Below are positions 8,246 to 17,706 of a DNA stretch of 38,913 bases, piece after piece. Positions within the stretch are counted from its first letter, which is position 1. Every line of letters starts with the position of its first letter. The position numbers and the translations under genes were made by a program. The notes beneath the pieces were generated by a model. That model was not told the origin of the DNA. It worked only from the letters and a program-made list of their open reading frames with translations, and made no database searches. Location: assembly GCA_024643655.1 (NCBI GenBank), contig JAHEMM010000017.1, positions 1 through 38,913 of the forward strand, written 5' to 3'. This DNA comes from Chitinophagaceae bacterium. Lineage in GTDB: Bacteria; Bacteroidota; Bacteroidia; Chitinophagales; Chitinophagaceae.

Positions 8246-9130
8246 TTAGTTCAACTTCATCAACTCCTTAATTTTCTGATGATGCTTTTCACTTACCGGC
8301 CAAACAGGCAAACGGAATGTATTTTGGCATAATCCCATTTCACTTAAATATGCTTTAACACCACTTGGGCTGCCTTCGGCAAACATAGAAGCAATGATAT
8401 CGGTGTATTTATAATGAATAGGTTTTGCTTCATCAAACTTTCCAGCAAGGCAAAGACGAACCAAATTGGAATAATCTTCCGGATAAGCATTCGCTACAAC
8501 AGAGATTAACCCTTCAGCACCGCATGCAATCATGGGTAATGTTATCGGGTCATCGCCACTGATGACCATAAAATCAGCCGGTTTGTTTTTGATGATATAA
8601 TTGATCTGATCAAAATTGCCGCAAGCTTCCTTCGTTGCAAAAATATTTTTGCACTCGTTGGCGATACGAACTGTTGTTTCACCTGTTACATTTTGCCCAG
8701 TACGACCAGGCACATTATACATTATGATTGGTAAAGGAGTGGCCGCATCCAAAGCTTTATAATGCTGAAATATACCTTCCTGGTTGGGTTTGTTGTAAGC
8801 AGGGCTTACAGAAAGGATTGCATCATATCCTGTCAAATCAAATTGTTTAAACCAGCCTAATACCTCAGTTGTATCTCCACCACCAATACCAGCAACCAAT
8901 GGTACTCGTCCGGCAACTTTATTTTGCACAAAGGAAAACACTTCTTGCTTTTCTGCTCCATGAATGGTTGCACTTTCTCCTGTGGTACCAAGAGCAACAA
9001 GGTATTCTACTTTTCCTTTTATCCAGAACTCAATAAGGTTAGCAAAACTATCCCAATCAATTTTACCATCTGTATGAAAAGGCGTTACAATTGCGATTCC
9101 TGTACCAGTGAATTTTTTCCTAAGTGACAT
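8246..9130 (-). CDS. dapA: 4-hydroxy-tetrahydrodipicolinate synthase
   Basis: DapA condenses pyruvate with L-aspartate semialdehyde, the first committed step of the diaminopimelate/lysine pathway, and so feeds peptidoglycan as well as lysine synthesis. The 294 residues form a single TIM barrel. GTTGES is at residues 48-53, Tyr112 lies in AYNKP, the catalytic Tyr138 in YNVPGRTG with Arg143, and the Schiff-base Lys167 in ATKEACG. All key residues are present. The ATG at 9130 gives the standard short N-terminus. It lies 126 bases downstream of accA on the same strand. That spacer holds an AT-rich repeated stretch and an odd GC-richer element, so joint transcription is uncertain. Confidence 0.97.
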   Translation of the reverse strand: MSLRKKFTGTGIAIVTPFHTDGKIDWDSFANLIEFWIKGKVEYLVALGTTGESATIHGAEKQEVFSFVQNKVAGRVPLVAGIGGGDTTEVLGWFKQFDLTGYDAILSVSPAYNKPNQEGIFQHYKALDAATPLPIIMYNVPGRTGQNVTGETTVRIANECKNIFATKEACGNFDQINYIIKNKPADFMVISGDDPITLPMIACGAEGLISVVANAYPEDYSNLVRLCLAGKFDEAKPIHYKYTDIIASMFAEGSPSGVKAYLSEMGLCQNTFRLPVWPVSEKHHQKIKELMKLN

Positions 9131-9193
9131 TTTTATAATTATGAATTAATAATTAGCAATTAATAATTTAAACAGCTGAATAATGATCTGAAC

Positions 9194-9243
9194 GATGAAG
9201 AGTGCGACGCAACAGACGATGCTATGAAAAACTGAAGCCGGGC
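9194..9243. repeat. Suspected dispersed intergenic element between accA and dapA
   Basis: A 50-base block of roughly balanced base composition, beginning GATGAAGAGTGCGACGC and ending AAGCCGGGC, sits in an otherwise very AT-rich spacer. It resembles short intergenic sequences I associate with Chitinophagaceae genomes, but only one copy is in this window, so repetition cannot be shown. The adjacent AT-rich part (9131-9170) has a near-direct duplication, ATTAATAATTA/ATTAATAATTT. On the plus strand the block also contains a 10-codon frame starting at 9195, probably meaningless. Confidence 0.35.
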
Positions 9244-9256
9244 TAATAATTCTTTT

Positions 9257-10228
9257 CTAAACCTCTTCCCAGAAGCCCATCTTACCAAATTTTTCTATCC
9301 TGTCTTTTATTCTTTGCTCAGGTTCCACTTGTTTTAATTCTTTCAATACTTTGATCAGGTGTTCTTTTACAATACCTGCAGACTCATCATAATCCCAATG
9401 TGCTCCTCCAACGGGTTCAGGAATGATACCATCGATCAATCCAAAACCAAGCATTTTATCAGCCGTTAATTTTAATTGTTCTGCAGCTACTTCTTTTTTA
9501 TCCCAGGTACGCCAAAGAATCGAAGAACAACTTTCAGGGGAAATAACCGTGTACCAGGTATTTTCCATCATATAAACCCTATCTCCTACACCAATCCCTA
9601 ATGCTCCTCCACTGGCGCCTTCACCAATAATTACACATATTACCGGCACTTTCAAACGGATCATTTCATATATATTCCTGGCGATTGCTTCGCCCTGCCC
9701 TCTTTCTTCCGCTTCTAATCCAGGAAATGCGCCTGGTGTATCTATTAAAGTAATTACTGGCTTATTAAATTTCTCTGCCAGTTTCATCAACCGCAACGCC
9801 TTTCTGTAACCTTCAGGATTGGCCATACCAAAATTGCGGTGTTGCCTCATTTTGGTATTGATTCCTTTTTGTTGACCCACAATCATAACAGTTTCGCCTC
9901 CAAGGCTGGCAAAACCACCTACCATCGCTTTGTCGTCTTTAACATTCCTATCGCCAAATAACTCAACAAAATTGTCGGTCATTTTAAGAATATATTTGGT
10001 TGTGTATGGCCTGTCGGGATGTCGGCTAAGTTGAACTCTTTGCCAACTACTAAGATTCTCTGTAATCTCCTTTCTTTTGGCAAGAATTCCTTGCTCTAAC
10101 TTTTGAATAGTATCACTAAGATCAAGCTTTGTTTTTTCCTGACGATTTTTCATACTTTCTATCTCATCTATCAGGTCCTTAATCGGCTTCTCAAAATCCA
10201 AAAATTGTCTATTTGTGTTGGTGGGCAT
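9257..10228 (-). CDS. accA: Acetyl-CoA carboxylase carboxyltransferase subunit alpha
   Basis: AccA pairs with AccD to move the carboxyl group from carboxybiotin to acetyl-CoA, giving malonyl-CoA for fatty acid synthesis. The 323-residue length is typical. The N-terminal 60 residues are a charged coiled helix. The crotonase-like core contains the PEGYRKALR segment, DTPGAFPG and the oxyanion-hole region [12 protein letters not shown]. The C-terminal [12 protein letters not shown] is characteristic of AccA. AccD and the biotin carboxylase genes are not in the window. No Shine-Dalgarno is visible at the ATG at 10228. A weak promoter-like TAATTTAG lies at 10254-10247 on the minus strand. Confidence 0.97.
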   Translation of the reverse strand: MPTNTNRQFLDFEKPIKDLIDEIESMKNRQEKTKLDLSDTIQKLEQGILAKRKEITENLSSWQRVQLSRHPDRPYTTKYILKMTDNFVELFGDRNVKDDKAMVGGFASLGGETVMIVGQQKGINTKMRQHRNFGMANPEGYRKALRLMKLAEKFNKPVITLIDTPGAFPGLEAEERGQGEAIARNIYEMIRLKVPVICVIIGEGASGGALGIGVGDRVYMMENTWYTVISPESCSSILWRTWDKKEVAAEQLKLTADKMLGFGLIDGIIPEPVGGAHWDYDESAGIVKEHLIKVLKELKQVEPEQRIKDRIEKFGKMGFWEEV

Positions 10229-10323
10229 AAGTTTTACTATGAGCGGCTAAATTAAGGATTAAATGATAATACCGAATATTTGCTGGAACAGTTGATTTTC
10301 AGTTGATAATTAATATAAAAACA

Positions 10324-10355
10324 TTTGGCTGAAAAAGATTGCAGGACTATCTTTG
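10324..10355 (+). promoter_or_regulatory. Bacteroidota-type promoter for tRNA-Asp
   Basis: The -33 box TTTG (10324-10327) and -7 box TATCTTTG (10348-10355) are separated by 20 bases, matching the Bacteroidota housekeeping consensus TTTG-N19-TAnnTTTG. Transcription should begin near 10361, about 40 bases ahead of the tRNA. Confidence 0.82.
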
Positions 10356-10399
10356 CCGTCCTGAAAAATGGCTCGGGTTACGAATCATTTAAAGGAGTT

Positions 10400-10473
10400 G
10401 GATCGGTAGTTCAGTTGGTTAGAATGCCGCCCTGTCACGGCGGAGGTCGCGGGTTCGAGTCCCGTCCGGTCCG
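10400..10473 (+). tRNA. tRNA-Asp (anticodon GTC)
   Basis: The 74-base cloverleaf has acceptor GGATCGG pairing with CCGGTCC (10466-10472, one G-U), a TAGTTCAGTTGGTTAGA D-arm, an anticodon loop with GTC between CCGCC and GGCGG, and a GGTTCGAGTCC T-arm. The discriminator is G and CCA is not encoded. It stands alone between its own promoter and a strong terminator. Confidence 0.97.
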
Positions 10474-10523
10474 CTTAAATTTAAATAAATTGAATAATAT
10501 CAATTTATTACAACCAAAAAACC

Positions 10524-10558
10524 AAAACTGCCCAGTGATTATTTTCACGGGCAGTTTT
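10524..10558 (+). terminator. Terminator after tRNA-Asp
   Basis: AAAACTGCCC (10524-10533) pairs with GGGCAGTTTT (10549-10558). An inner GTGA/TCAC extends the stem past a bulged A, leaving a TTATTT loop. TGTTTT follows. Confidence 0.9.
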
Positions 10559-10680
10559 GTTTTCAATTGGATTGAACTTTAGACCAACCTGCCTGAGAAT
10601 AGAAAATCCCCTTCCCTACGTATATGTTTATCATTAGTAAATGATTGCTAAAGCAATCCTGATTAAATTTTTTTGTTGAA

Positions 10681-11433
10681 ATGAAAAAAAAGTTCAAAGG
10701 TTTTTATTTATTCGTTTTACCTATTGTTATCGCAGTTTTGCAATTATCGATTGCATTTGCAAAAAATGCTACTAATAAAAGTTTATACATTATGTTACCT
10801 GGTGATACAATTACAACAGTTTCTAATGTATCAACTTTATCAACAAGTAATTTTAAGACCTTGTATGATAGTTTAGATTTAAAATTGAAAGGACTAAGTC
10901 AACAAGCATTTAATTCGGCAAATGACGGTTTTAATAAACTGATGAAAGAAGGAAAATTGCTGAATGATTCAATAATTACCATTGCTGATTTTAGTTTACC
11001 TAGTAGTAAAAAAAGGTTATTCATAATCGACTTAAAAAATTATAAGGTTTTGTTTAATACCTTAGTGGCACATGGTAGAAATACCGGAAGAGAAGCTGCA
11101 ACTTCCTTTTCTAATGATCATTCTACTTATAAAAGCAGCCCCGGGTTCTATATTACAGGAGAAACCTACCAAGGCAAAAACGGCTATTCTTTAAAACTAG
11201 AAGGTGTAGAAAAAGGCATAAATAATAATGCTTATGAAAGAGGTATTGTTATTCATGGGGCTGATTATGTTTCAGATGATTTTGTGAAAATGCAGGGATA
11301 TATAGGCCGTAGTCAAGGCTGTCCAGCTGTACCAGCAAATGTAAACCGGCCCATAATCAATACTATTAAAAATGGCGCTTGTCTTTTTATTTATCACCCC
11401 TCTTACATTAACAAATCATCCATTCTTAATTAA
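10681..11433 (+). CDS. Murein L,D-transpeptidase catalytic domain protein (YkuD_2-like)
   Basis: This 250-residue protein has a signal peptide (about residues 1-27, basic start then hydrophobic core) and a single catalytic domain. His192 in VIHGADY and Cys214 in GRSQGCPAVP form the L,D-transpeptidase active-site signature, in the arrangement of the YkuD_2 family common in Bacteroidota. Such enzymes make 3-3 cross-links in peptidoglycan or attach or trim stem peptides in the periplasm. There is no LysM or other wall-binding domain. The gene is a single unit between the tRNA-Asp terminator and the promoter at 11452. A small GATTGCT/AGCAATC dyad lies just upstream of the start. The exact reaction (cross-linking or carboxypeptidase) cannot be read from sequence. 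Confidence 0.88.
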   Translation: MKKKFKGFYLFVLPIVIAVLQLSIAFAKNATNKSLYIMLPGDTITTVSNVSTLSTSNFKTLYDSLDLKLKGLSQQAFNSANDGFNKLMKEGKLLNDSIITIADFSLPSSKKRLFIIDLKNYKVLFNTLVAHGRNTGREAATSFSNDHSTYKSSPGFYITGETYQGKNGYSLKLEGVEKGINNNAYERGIVIHGADYVSDDFVKMQGYIGRSQGCPAVPANVNRPIINTIKNGACLFIYHPSYINKSSILN

Positions 11434-11451
11434 GAGTTGTTTATAACTCAA

Positions 11452-11482
11452 TTGATTCTCCGAAGGTCAACCTTTATCTTTG
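11452..11482 (+). promoter_or_regulatory. Bacteroidota-type promoter for the oxidoreductase/sugar-transferase operon
   Basis: TTG (11452-11454) and TATCTTTG (11475-11482) are 20 bases apart. Transcription should start near 11489, only about 10 bases before the ATG at 11499, so the mRNA would be nearly leaderless. There is no room for a Shine-Dalgarno sequence. Confidence 0.82.
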
Positions 11483-11498
11483 CGCCTAATTATTTATT

Positions 11499-12476
11499 AT
11501 GCTAAAGATCGGAGTCATTGGAGTTGGACATTTGGGAAAATTCCATCTCAATAACTGGAAAGAGCTTGCTGACGTAGAAATTATAGGTTTTTACGACCCA
11601 AACGATGCAACTGCCAAAGAAGTATCTGATAAATATCAAATTCAACGATTTCTGGAAGCAGACGAATTAATTGATAATTGTGATGCTATTGATGTTGTAG
11701 CACCAACAAACTTTCATTTTGAATGGTGTGAAAAGGCCATTAAAAAAGGCAAGCATGTTTTTGTAGAAAAACCTCTTGCCAATACAATGGAAGAAGCAAG
11801 ACTGTTAGTAAAACTTGCGAAAGAATCTGATATTAAATTTCAGGTAGGGCATGTAGAAAGATTTAATCCGGCTTTTTTAGCTATAAAGGATATGCAACTT
11901 AATCCTATGTTCATTGAAGTACATCGCTTAGCCCAATTCAATCCCAGAGGTACTGAAGTGAGTGTAATACTTGATTTGATGATCCATGATATAGACATTA
12001 TTCTTAGTCTGATAAAAAGTGATGTAAAAACAATATCGGCAAGTGGTGTAGGTGTTTTGACTGAAACGCCAGATATAGCAAACGTAAGGATTGAATTTCA
12101 TAATGGCTGTGTAGCTAATCTTACCAGTAGCAGAATATCCATGAAAAAAATGCGAAAGATCCGTATTTTCCAAAAAGACTCATATATCGGCATTGATTTT
12201 TTGAATAAAAAAACAGAAATCATCAAATTAAAGGAATCTAATGATGCAAACGTCTTTTCATTTGATATAGATACGGCTACAGGCATTAAAACAATAGCTA
12301 TTGCAAATCCAATTGTACCTGAAGTAAATGCAATTAAAAAAGAATTGGAAGAGTTTAAAGATGCGATTTTGAATAACACAAAAACTGTAGTATCTGAAAT
12401 GGATGGATTAATGGCAATGGATGTAGCGCATCAGATATTAGAAAAGATCAATAATAATGTGATCACCCATTCATGA
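11499..12476 (+). CDS. Gfo/Idh/MocA family oxidoreductase
   Basis: This 325-residue NAD(P)-dependent sugar dehydrogenase-like protein has a Rossmann domain with GVGHLGKFH (GxGxxG, about residues 8-13), the family EKP motif at 90-92 (HVFVEKPLA), and a C-terminal alpha/beta substrate domain. The segment [10 protein letters not shown] supplies the conserved His-Asp pair of the active site. The family acts on many sugars and inositols, so the substrate is open. The gene overlaps the next one by four bases (ATGA), which implies translational coupling with a polyprenyl-phosphate sugar transferase. I therefore infer a role in making a nucleotide sugar, for example a 3-keto or UDP-HexNAc derivative, for a surface polysaccharide. 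Not proven. Confidence 0.9.
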   Translation: MLKIGVIGVGHLGKFHLNNWKELADVEIIGFYDPNDATAKEVSDKYQIQRFLEADELIDNCDAIDVVAPTNFHFEWCEKAIKKGKHVFVEKPLANTMEEARLLVKLAKESDIKFQVGHVERFNPAFLAIKDMQLNPMFIEVHRLAQFNPRGTEVSVILDLMIHDIDIILSLIKSDVKTISASGVGVLTETPDIANVRIEFHNGCVANLTSSRISMKKMRKIRIFQKDSYIGIDFLNKKTEIIKLKESNDANVFSFDIDTATGIKTIAIANPIVPEVNAIKKELEEFKDAILNNTKTVVSEMDGLMAMDVAHQILEKINNNVITHS

Positions 12477-13891
12477 AACAAAGAAATCAAATATCCATAA
12501 AATGGTATGTAGTCTTTGACTTTCTAGCAGCATCATTAGCATGGGCAAGTTTCTTTTTTATTCGAAAATGGATTTTAAAAGAAACGATTACTGACGAAGG
12601 CGAGATCATTGTCAATAATAAATTCTGGTTAGGAATCTTTTTCATCCCTTTAGGTTGGCTTTCATTTTATACATTAATTGGGTCTTATCAAAAGCTTTAT
12701 AAAAAATCAAGATTATTTGAATTTACTGCCACATTTGTCTGTAGCCTTATTGGCACAATAATCCTATTCTTCCTTTTTATTTTGGATGATGTACAATCTA
12801 ACTACTCTTATTATTATCTGGCATTTTTCAGTTTATTTATAGTGCACTTTGTATTCACTTTCTTAGGAAGATGGTTAATACTTAATAAAGTAAAAAAGCA
12901 ATTGCTAAGTGGCAGCGTACGCTTTAATACATTAATGATAGGCAGCCATGATTCAGCAATCAAAATTTTAAAAGAAACAGAAAAAAATCTACTTGATGGC
13001 GGATTCCGTTATTCAGGCTATATAACAACAGATAACAAAGAAACAAATGGCATAAATAAACTTATTCCAAAACTTGGAAAACTAGAAGATTTAGAAAGTA
13101 TAATTTCTGATAAAAATATTCATTTAGTTGTATTGGCAATAGAAAAATCAGAGCATGAGCAACTGGGAAATATTATTAATCAACTAAGTGAGATAGATGT
13201 TGAAATAAAAATCCAACCGAATATTTTAGATATACTTTCAGGTTCGGTAAAAACAAGTAATGTAATGGGTGCTGCATTGATAGATATGCAAACTGGTCTT
13301 ATGCCTGAATGGCAACAAAATATTAAACGATTAATTGATGTCACTCTTTCTATAGCAGGACTTATTTTGCTTTCCCCGTTATTAATTTTTGCAGCAATTA
13401 GAGTAAAATTTTCATCCAAAGGGCCTGTATTTTATTCACAACAAAGAATTGGCTATAAAGGACGGCCTTTTACTATGTATAAGTTTAGATCTATGATTCA
13501 CAATGCTGAAAAAAATGGGCCATTATTATCTTCTGATAATGATGAACGGATTACTAAATGGGGTAGAATAATGCGTAAATGGAGAATTGACGAATTGCCA
13601 CAACTTTGGCAAATTCTTTTAGGCGAAATGAGCCTTGTGGGCCCTCGTCCGGAAAGAAGATATTACATTGATCAAATAGTAGCATTATCACCCTACTACA
13701 AATATCTTTTAAAGGTAAAGCCAGGACTAACCAGTTGGGGAATGGTTCAGTTTGGCTATGCAGAAAATGTAGACCAAATGGTGGAGAGAAGTAAATATGA
13801 TCTTTTATACATTGAAAACATTTCTCTAGCATTAGATTTTAAAATAATGATTCATACACTTAGAATTATTTTTAAAGGAAAAGGAAAGTAA
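12473..13891 (+). CDS. Polyprenyl-phosphate sugar-1-phosphate transferase (WcaJ/WbaP-like)
   Basis: The 472-residue membrane protein would start assembly of an exopolysaccharide or O-antigen repeat by moving a sugar-phosphate from a nucleotide sugar to undecaprenyl phosphate. Four N-terminal membrane segments lie at about 12-34, 52-72, 84-105 and 113-136. A soluble nucleotide-binding-like region (150-270) and a fifth hydrophobic segment (about 287-309) follow. The C-terminal bacterial sugar transferase domain has [13 protein letters not shown] and the signature SLVGPRPE, then KPGLTSW. This architecture matches the full-length polyprenyl glycosylphosphotransferase family. It overlaps the preceding oxidoreductase by four bases. 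No other polysaccharide genes are in the window, so the polymer is unknown. Confidence 0.94.
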   Translation: MKQRNQISIKWYVVFDFLAASLAWASFFFIRKWILKETITDEGEIIVNNKFWLGIFFIPLGWLSFYTLIGSYQKLYKKSRLFEFTATFVCSLIGTIILFFLFILDDVQSNYSYYYLAFFSLFIVHFVFTFLGRWLILNKVKKQLLSGSVRFNTLMIGSHDSAIKILKETEKNLLDGGFRYSGYITTDNKETNGINKLIPKLGKLEDLESIISDKNIHLVVLAIEKSEHEQLGNIINQLSEIDVEIKIQPNILDILSGSVKTSNVMGAALIDMQTGLMPEWQQNIKRLIDVTLSIAGLILLSPLLIFAAIRVKFSSKGPVFYSQQRIGYKGRPFTMYKFRSMIHNAEKNGPLLSSDNDERITKWGRIMRKWRIDELPQLWQILLGEMSLVGPRPERRYYIDQIVALSPYYKYLLKVKPGLTSWGMVQFGYAENVDQMVERSKYDLLYIENISLALDFKIMIHTLRIIFKGKGK

Positions 13892-13927
13892 TTTTAGATT
13901 TCTGATTGCAGATTTTACATTTTACAT
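13892..13927 (+). other. Low-complexity spacer before the M1 peptidase
   Basis: The short spacer consists of near-repeating AGATTT, GCAGATTTTACA and TTTTACATTT words. Such runs are frequent between Bacteroidota genes and may be relics of local duplication. No promoter is evident. Confidence 0.35.
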
Positions 13928-16780
13928 TTGAATAAACTAATCCTTGTGAGAAAACTTATTCTTCTTCTTTTTTCCCACTTATTGCTGATTAATTTAAATG
14001 CTCAGACAAACTACTGGCAACAACAGGTAAATTATATTATAGACGTTTCGCTTCATGATAATGATCATTCGCTAGATGGATTTGAAAGAATTGAATACAC
14101 CAATAACTCTCCGGATACACTTCAATTCATCTGGTTTCATCTTTGGCCAAATGCTTATAAAAATGATAAGACTGCATTCACCGATCAGATGCTGGAAAAT
14201 GGTAGCACCAAATTTTATTTCTCAGATAAAGAAGAAAAAGGCTACATCAACAGGCTTGACTTTAAAGTCAATAATATTACCGCAACTGTTGAAGATCATC
14301 CTCAGCATATTGATATTGTGAAAATCCTTTTACCAAGTCCACTTTACCCTGGTCAAAAAACAACGATTACAACCCCTTTCCACGTAAAGCTTCCCTATAA
14401 TTTTTCAAGAGGAGGACATGATGGTGAAAGCTACCAGATTACGCAGTGGTATCCAAAACCTGCAGTGTATGATAAAAACGGCTGGCACCCAATGACCTAT
14501 TTAGATCAGGGAGAATTTTATAGTGAATTTGGAAGTTTTGATGTGAGTATTACTGTTCCAAAAAATTATGTAATTGCTGGAACAGGAGATTTACAAAATG
14601 TTGAAGAAGTAGCCTGGTTGAAATCAAGAAATTCATTTTCATGGGAGCCAATTAAAAATAAAGAAAAATCAAAATATGGGCAGGTAAAAACATTCATTCA
14701 ACTTTTTCCTGCATCAGACAAAGATTCAAAGACATTACGATTCAAACAAAATAACATTCACGACTTTGCCTGGTTTGCAGACAAGCGATATATTGTGCAA
14801 CAGGATACCTGTAAATTATCATCCGGAAGAATAATCGACGTTCAGTCATTTTATACGCCTGCACATAAAGAAACATGGGCTAAAACTGTTCAGTATGCAA
14901 AAGACGCAGTAAGACATTATTCAAATTTCATTGGTGAATACCCCTATAGTGTCGTCCGTGTTGTTCAAGGTCCAGAAAGTTTTGGAGGTGGAATGGAATA
15001 CCCTACCATTACTGTTATTTCACCAACCAATGATAAAAAATCTTTAGACAATACTATTGCACATGAAATTGGACATAATTGGTTTTATGGAATTCTTGGC
15101 AGCAATGAAAGAAAACATCCATGGATGGATGAAGGCTTGAACAGCTTTTATGATGATAAATACAAGCAAGCTAAATATGGCAAACAAGCAGATATTGCCA
15201 GGCTTGCTTTTGAAACAAAAGCTGCGACTAAAAAAGATCAGCCAATTGAAACTTCATCAGAAAAATTCAGTGAAGTAAATTATGGACTTGTTGCCTATTA
15301 CAAAACGGCTGAATGGATGCGGTATCTCGAAACAGAATTGGGAACTGAAGTTTTAAATAATGCTATGCAGGAATATTATCGCCGCTGGCAGTTCAAACAT
15401 CCCCAGCCAGAAGATTTTAAAAAAGTAATGGAAGAAAGCAGTGGCCGGAATCTTGATTCAGTCTTTTCATACCTTGTAAAAACCGGCACATTGCCCAATC
15501 AGCAACGTACAGGAACAATTACCACTTCCATTTTTAGTTTTAAGTCATTGAATGAATATGCAAAAAACCCAACAAGGAATTTAATTCTTATTGGACCCGC
15601 AATTGGCGCCAATTATTACGATAAGCTAATGATTGGTGCATTTGTAACAAATATGAAACTTCCCCCATCATCTTTTCAGTTTCTGATTGCACCAATGTAT
15701 TCAACAGGAGCAAAAAAAATGACAGGTCTTGGTTTAGCTAATTATAGTCTTTATCCAAACTCTTTATTCAAAAAAATAGATATTGGTGTAAGCGGTTCCA
15801 CATTTACAGTTGATGAATTTACGGGCAGTGATAAAAACAAAACAGATCTTGGGTTTACAAAAATTGTACCGGGTATCAGATTAACTTTAAAAGAAAATGA
15901 TCCAAGAAGTCAACGTCATCGTTTTATTCAGTTTAAGTCTTATTTCTTCAAGGAAGATGCATTGCAGTTTTATCGTGACACTGTAATTGTAGGTTTAGAT
16001 ACAACATTTACGTTCAAGAACAGAACGATTACAGATAACAGAACATTGAACCAATTAAGAATAGTGATTGAGAACAACAGAGTGTTATATCCTTACAGTG
16101 GTGAAATAAAAATTGAGCAAGGAAAAAATTTTGTAAGAGCTGGATTCACCGGAAAGTATTTCTTTAATTATCCTAAAAAAGGTGGGCTTGATGTAAGATT
16201 GTTTGCCGGCAAATTTTTTTATACCTCTTCAAAAACAATCAACAAGCAATTTGAAACAGACAGATATCATTTAAATATGACCGGGGCTAATGGATATGAA
16301 GATTACACATACAGTGATTATTTTATTGGCCGGAATGAATTCAATGGTTTTAGCAGTCAGCAGATAATGGTTCGGGATGGAGCATTTAAACTAAGAACAG
16401 ATCTCTTGGCTGATAAAGTTGGCAAAACTGATGACTGGCTTATTGCTGCAAATTTTAGTACCACTATCCCATCGGGTATTAATCCATTGGAATTACTCCC
16501 TTTTAAAATTCCCCTTAAAATATTTGTAGACATTGGAACATATGCAGAAGCCTGGAAACAAGGTGCAGACGCAGACCGATTTTTATTTGATGCCGGACTA
16601 CATATTCCAATATTAAAAGAAACGGTAAATATTTACATTCCCCTTGTATATAGTAAAGTATATAAAAATTATATACTATCAACAATTGCTAAGAAAGAAC
16701 AATTCTGGAAAAAAATATCTTTCTCAATAGACATTTCTAATTTCAGTTTTAGAAAAATAGATCGCCAATTAGATTTTTGA
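13928..16780 (+). CDS. M1 family zinc metallopeptidase, exported
   Basis: This large protein (950 residues from the TTG at 13928) has an N-terminal signal peptide. An in-frame GTG at 13946 would give a tighter signal sequence (MRKLILLLFSHLLLINLNAQ) and is an equally good start; no ATG is available. The aminopeptidase N-like half contains the substrate motif GGGMEYP near 354, HEIGHNW with zinc ligands H379 and H383 and catalytic E380, and the third ligand Glu in WMDEGLNSF about 20 residues later. The C-terminal 400 residues are aromatic-rich and beta-strand-like, resembling an outer-membrane-associated domain. A periplasmic or surface aminopeptidase is most likely. Its stop overlaps the next start by one base, implying coupling. 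Confidence 0.93.
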   Translation: MNKLILVRKLILLLFSHLLLINLNAQTNYWQQQVNYIIDVSLHDNDHSLDGFERIEYTNNSPDTLQFIWFHLWPNAYKNDKTAFTDQMLENGSTKFYFSDKEEKGYINRLDFKVNNITATVEDHPQHIDIVKILLPSPLYPGQKTTITTPFHVKLPYNFSRGGHDGESYQITQWYPKPAVYDKNGWHPMTYLDQGEFYSEFGSFDVSITVPKNYVIAGTGDLQNVEEVAWLKSRNSFSWEPIKNKEKSKYGQVKTFIQLFPASDKDSKTLRFKQNNIHDFAWFADKRYIVQQDTCKLSSGRIIDVQSFYTPAHKETWAKTVQYAKDAVRHYSNFIGEYPYSVVRVVQGPESFGGGMEYPTITVISPTNDKKSLDNTIAHEIGHNWFYGILGSNERKHPWMDEGLNSFYDDKYKQAKYGKQADIARLAFETKAATKKDQPIETSSEKFSEVNYGLVAYYKTAEWMRYLETELGTEVLNNAMQEYYRRWQFKHPQPEDFKKVMEESSGRNLDSVFSYLVKTGTLPNQQRTGTITTSIFSFKSLNEYAKNPTRNLILIGPAIGANYYDKLMIGAFVTNMKLPPSSFQFLIAPMYSTGAKKMTGLGLANYSLYPNSLFKKIDIGVSGSTFTVDEFTGSDKNKTDLGFTKIVPGIRLTLKENDPRSQRHRFIQFKSYFFKEDALQFYRDTVIVGLDTTFTFKNRTITDNRTLNQLRIVIENNRVLYPYSGEIKIEQGKNFVRAGFTGKYFFNYPKKGGLDVRLFAGKFFYTSSKTINKQFETDRYHLNMTGANGYEDYTYSDYFIGRNEFNGFSSQQIMVRDGAFKLRTDLLADKVGKTDDWLIAANFSTTIPSGINPLELLPFKIPLKIFVDIGTYAEAWKQGADADRFLFDAGLHIPILKETVNIYIPLVYSKVYKNYILSTIAKKEQFWKKISFSIDISNFSFRKIDRQLDF

Positions 16781-17706
16781 TGAATACTTCGTTAAATATA
16801 ACTTACCTCACTCATTCAAAGATTGATAAAACAAAATGGGACAGTTGTATACAATCATCCGGGAATGGTTTGATCTATGCTTTTTCCTTTTATCTTGATA
16901 TAATGTCAAAAAACTGGGATGCATTAGTTTTAAATGACTATGATGCTGTTTTTCCATTACCATGGAATAAAAAATTCGGCATTTACTATAACTATCAACC
17001 TTTTATTACTGCACAATTAGGCATTTTTTCCAAATCAATATCTAATGAAATAGTAAATTCATTTATACAAGCTATTCCTGCAAAATTTAAATACATTGAT
17101 CTTTCACTAAATAATAAAAACATTGAAGGATGCCCTGCTGGCTTTACAACTTGCAGAAATAATTTTATTCTTGATCTAAATTGCTCGTATGCTTTTCTTT
17201 ATTCAAAATACAGTGAAAATATTCAAAGGAATATCAAAAAAGCAAAACAACAAGGCTGTATAATAGAAAAAGATATAGATGTTGAAAAAATAATATCGTT
17301 AGCTTCTTTACAAATGAAAAAGAATAATCACCAGTCTAAAGAAAATATCAGGCGATTCAGAAAAGTATATAACTATCTACAAAAACGCAACATGACAAGT
17401 ACATATGCAGTATTGTCATCTGAAAAAAAAATATTAGCCTCCTGTGTTTTCTTTCTTTCCAATAAAAGAGCATATTATATTCTTGTGGGTAATCATCCAG
17501 AAGGGAAATCCACAGGCGCCTCTCATGCACTGATAGATGCATTTATAAAAGAAAATGCCAGCAAAGAATTGTTGCTTGATTTTGAGGGCTCAGATATAAC
17601 TAGTCTGGCGCAATTTTATAAAGGCTTTGGTGCTAAAAATGAAACTTATCCTGCAGTTAAAATTAACAGACTTCCATTCTACATTAAATGGTTAAAATCT
17701 AATTAG
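16780..17706 (+). CDS. FemAB/GNAT-like acyltransferase
   Basis: The 308-residue soluble protein starts at the ATG at 16780, sharing one base with the M1 peptidase stop (TGATG). A TTG codon directly upstream is an unlikely alternative. The C-terminal part has the acetyltransferase pattern ASCVFFLSNKRAYYILVG, then GASHALIDAFI, then LLDFEGSDI and FYKGFGAKNE, as in FemAB and lipid/peptidoglycan-associated GNAT proteins. The middle stretch YSENIQRNIKKAKQQG is also typical of FemAB-like enzymes. It could transfer an aminoacyl or acyl group to a cell-envelope molecule; the substrate is unknown. Its end overlaps the end of the convergent ispD by eight bases. Confidence 0.78.
   Translation: MNTSLNITYLTHSKIDKTKWDSCIQSSGNGLIYAFSFYLDIMSKNWDALVLNDYDAVFPLPWNKKFGIYYNYQPFITAQLGIFSKSISNEIVNSFIQAIPAKFKYIDLSLNNKNIEGCPAGFTTCRNNFILDLNCSYAFLYSKYSENIQRNIKKAKQQGCIIEKDIDVEKIISLASLQMKKNNHQSKENIRRFRKVYNYLQKRNMTSTYAVLSSEKKILASCVFFLSNKRAYYILVGNHPEGKSTGASHALIDAFIKENASKELLLDFEGSDITSLAQFYKGFGAKNETYPAVKINRLPFYIKWLKSN

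Noticed and set aside
10325-10582. 85-codon plus-strand frame across tRNA-Asp
   Set aside because: It is made of the promoter, the tRNA and its terminator read as codons.
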